Assembly (NCBI GenBank): GCA_036638975.1 | Contig: JAVWJP010000004.1 | Location: 67,268 to 131,267 of the forward strand | Source of the DNA: JAVWJP01 sp036638975 | GTDB taxonomy: Bacteria > Bacillota > Clostridia > Oscillospirales > Ruminococcaceae | DNA: 64,000 nucleotides | Direction: 5' to 3' | Part shown: positions 63,501 through 64,000 of the stretch, in pieces | Layout of the letters: every line of letters starts with the position of its first letter | Position numbering within the stretch: the first letter of the stretch is position 1 | Translations under genes and position numbers: made by a program | The notes under the pieces: generated by a model | Databases searched by the model: none | Seen by the model: the letters and a program-made list of their open reading frames with translations, nothing else | Told to the model about the DNA's origin: nothing

Positions 63501-64000
63501 GATTTAAGGACTATTTTTGGAGTCAAAATGCAATTTTAAGCTCTATGCAAGTAGAATACTCTCGTGACGGTTCTCCGGGTGGCTACGGAGATTTTGGGCG
63601 GTATGTTTTCCAGCGGTATTTTCGCAATTGGAAAGAATTAAACAGCAACGATCTAAAAAACATAGCAATCAAGAAAATATTTGATATGGGATATGATGTC
63701 GAGAAGCATGGGCGATATGACAGAAAATGTGGAAGTGGAAGGTTTGTGACAAAACATGAACGGATTGGGAAAAAATATCAATGGATTGCACTATATGAAT
63801 TGGCGGCTCAGGTAAGCGATAAATACCTAATGCAAGTTCATTGTGATGACCACGGGACGACGGATAATGATTTTTGTGCTGGATCGTTCGAGCCTAACAT
63901 TAGAAATATAGACCCTACAATATCCTTGCTTTCAATTCTTCAAGATACCACTCATAAAAAGCCAATACATGAAAGACTTTACACCCTACCTGCAAAAGAT
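60599..64000 (+). CDS. Avs-type STAND NTPase antiphage protein, 3' end outside window
   Basis: A frame of 1,134 codons runs open to the window edge. Residues 1-205 are helical with no nuclease motif I can recognise; NLGNRYMPELNVPLEI (209-224) opens a linker region; the NTPase has Walker A GKGGIGKS (359-366) and Walker B IIIFIDALNEG (Asp434), then MTIRSEY and NPLFLRLFCEG, the STAND order. The C-terminal half contains VTYEKLEDYL, GGYGDFGRYVFQRYF and ERIGKKYQWIA (1054-1064), motifs I associate with Avs (AVAST) proteins, which sense phage terminase or portal. RBS AAGGAG. Base use is more A+T-rich than the housekeeping genes, and it lies beside an IS and tRNA-Ser genes. Confidence 0.85.
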   Translation, partial: METLVGIITNVFSSFLYDGVAVWKDKKAVQAFQDDLIQWAIDFEKSHDGTIVTQGIFYSYIVNHRVLLNVFEYVVNIHMENQNEADYISAQKQQLCKALESESHKISVADKYIINEFFQSILNKCKAFVNSGIQPHDRAIFYVLMQQSFDIHTISKIMQSNAETDIILQAELLEIKDELLIIHQVIHQQKGLNISDEWFINQNREQIKNLGNRYMPELNVPLEISKVFDGLAINEDFLNRFRTISDNLLIKLRALRMQEVSSDIDCISLLITEFLSSQPKSLNTDKLLPLLNKVLESLSKELSKLYSLLDLTDRETKGQNLQHSIYLIQDSYGLLEEYISYLDSAEIKAVNKPYILIDGKGGIGKSHLLADAIQSRTANNNKSLLLLGQHFSGHKHPLQEMLDILSIDCDMDCFLEHLNSMAENESSRIIIFIDALNEGNGKTIWKNHLCGIVEKLKRFSWIGLVMTIRSEYTASLFSDNSYLMEELVQLTHVGFNTIEYRAIKKYFDFYKVVYSSVPFANHEFSNPLFLRLFCEGQRDRTVNINQLQISEVYNSYITTVNRRVAAACGYNQRYDVVRKVIDEMVRFKFKNNLGNNYIPQDRTLEMILEIQSKYQCKTDLLEQLLAEGVLTQNISFDNSEYLYVTYEKLEDYLFAEMLVQEMQEVGIEAFRGANESLIWNKDILECLAIVLAQKTEYEIFDIFEKSNGNTRYAFIESLKWRTSQTITQNSLEYINQNILQKGHSLIHFFATLILLSTKEESRLNADKTVEYMLRFPMPDRDAYFIPIFDEIFDIEGSSINKLIDWALTPNEANVSKETIRLAAQMLCMFLISSNRHLRDKSTKALVSLLKGHIEVLIQLIERFSTVDDPYVAERLYAVAFGCVVSETNENRMKDLAGFVYENIFQQEIVYPNILLRDYAKSIIDFVQYRLLEFNFDLSKIQPPYNTTFPDVPTDEYIKKLEYDYKSEGFKDYFWSQNAILSSMQVEYSRDGSPGGYGDFGRYVFQRYFRNWKELNSNDLKNIAIKKIFDMGYDVEKHGRYDRKCGSGRFVTKHERIGKKYQWIALYELAAQVSDKYLMQVHCDDHGTTDNDFCAGSFEPNIRNIDPTISLLSILQDTTHKKPIHERLYTLPAKD

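Noticed and set aside
1..64000. CRISPR array, rRNA genes, prophage or origin of replication
   Set aside because: No regularly spaced repeats, no rRNA sequence, no phage structural gene run and no DnaA-box cluster were seen on either strand.

Overview
The window looks like a chromosomal segment of a spore-forming, anaerobic member of the Clostridia (Bacillota), probably an Oscillospiraceae/Ruminococcaceae-type organism. The evidence is the gene order (yicC-remA-gmk-rpoZ-priA-def-fmt-yugP-rsmB-rlmN-prpC-prkC; scpA-scpB-ytfI-ytfJ-dacF-rluB; hrcA-grpE-dnaK-dnaJ-prmA-rsmE), sporulation-linked genes (ytfJ/gerW, dacF, a PdaA-like deacetylase), a perfect CIRCE element, and strong purine-rich ribosome binding sites. 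TTG is an unusually frequent start codon here. The species call is inference.

Layout. 1-10,745 (minus): one long housekeeping operon, read from a promoter near 10,870-10,898, running from RNase-like YicC through RemA, guanylate kinase, RNA polymerase omega, PriA, Def, Fmt, a zinc protease, RsmB, RlmN and PrpC to the PASTA-type kinase PrkC, which runs off the left edge. 11,060-12,097: a DUF4349-type lipoprotein. 12,279-15,611 (minus): a three-gene biotin-dependent carboxyltransferase cluster (12S-like, 1.3S-like and 5S-like) with its own promoter and terminator. 15,736-21,354 (minus): site-2 protease, ScpA, ScpB, DUF2953, YtfJ, DacF, RluB and a GNAT-like protein. 21,712-28,576: rpmB, an ECF S-component, an HD nucleotidase, a YfhO membrane protein with a GT2 glycosyltransferase, and PPi-dependent phosphofructokinase. 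28,611-31,289: a lipoprotein sortase and pyruvate kinase. 31,529-35,095 (plus): a YtrA-like GntR regulator with an ABC transporter. 35,321-43,005 (plus): the heat-shock operon and a VanY-like carboxypeptidase. 43,056-43,571: a tiny divergent XRE-repressor/small-protein module with palindromic operators. 43,601-48,852 (minus): HemW, LepB, LepA, a PrsA-like foldase and a serine-rich membrane protein. 48,902-53,241: a Na/Pi transporter, PdaA-like deacetylase and enolase. 53,238-58,259 (minus): a seven-domain c-di-GMP signalling protein and a secreted SH3b/ricin-type protein with a structured leader.

58,717-64,000 is different in character: two tandem tRNA-Ser genes, then a complete IS3-family element with a 3-bp target duplication, then more A+T-rich DNA holding a very long open frame (60,599 to the window end, no stop, at least 1,134 codons). 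This frame encodes a STAND NTPase of the Avs (AVAST) antiphage type, with Walker A and B motifs and the conserved C-terminal motifs of that group. It is the most interesting item: a probable defence island beside tRNA-Ser genes. A scan that only lists frames closed by a stop codon would miss it.

The rest is mainly translation, rRNA modification, protein maturation, chromosome condensation, central carbon metabolism and cell-envelope upkeep. The accessory material consists of the right-hand island, the small repressor module and the transcarboxylase-like cluster.
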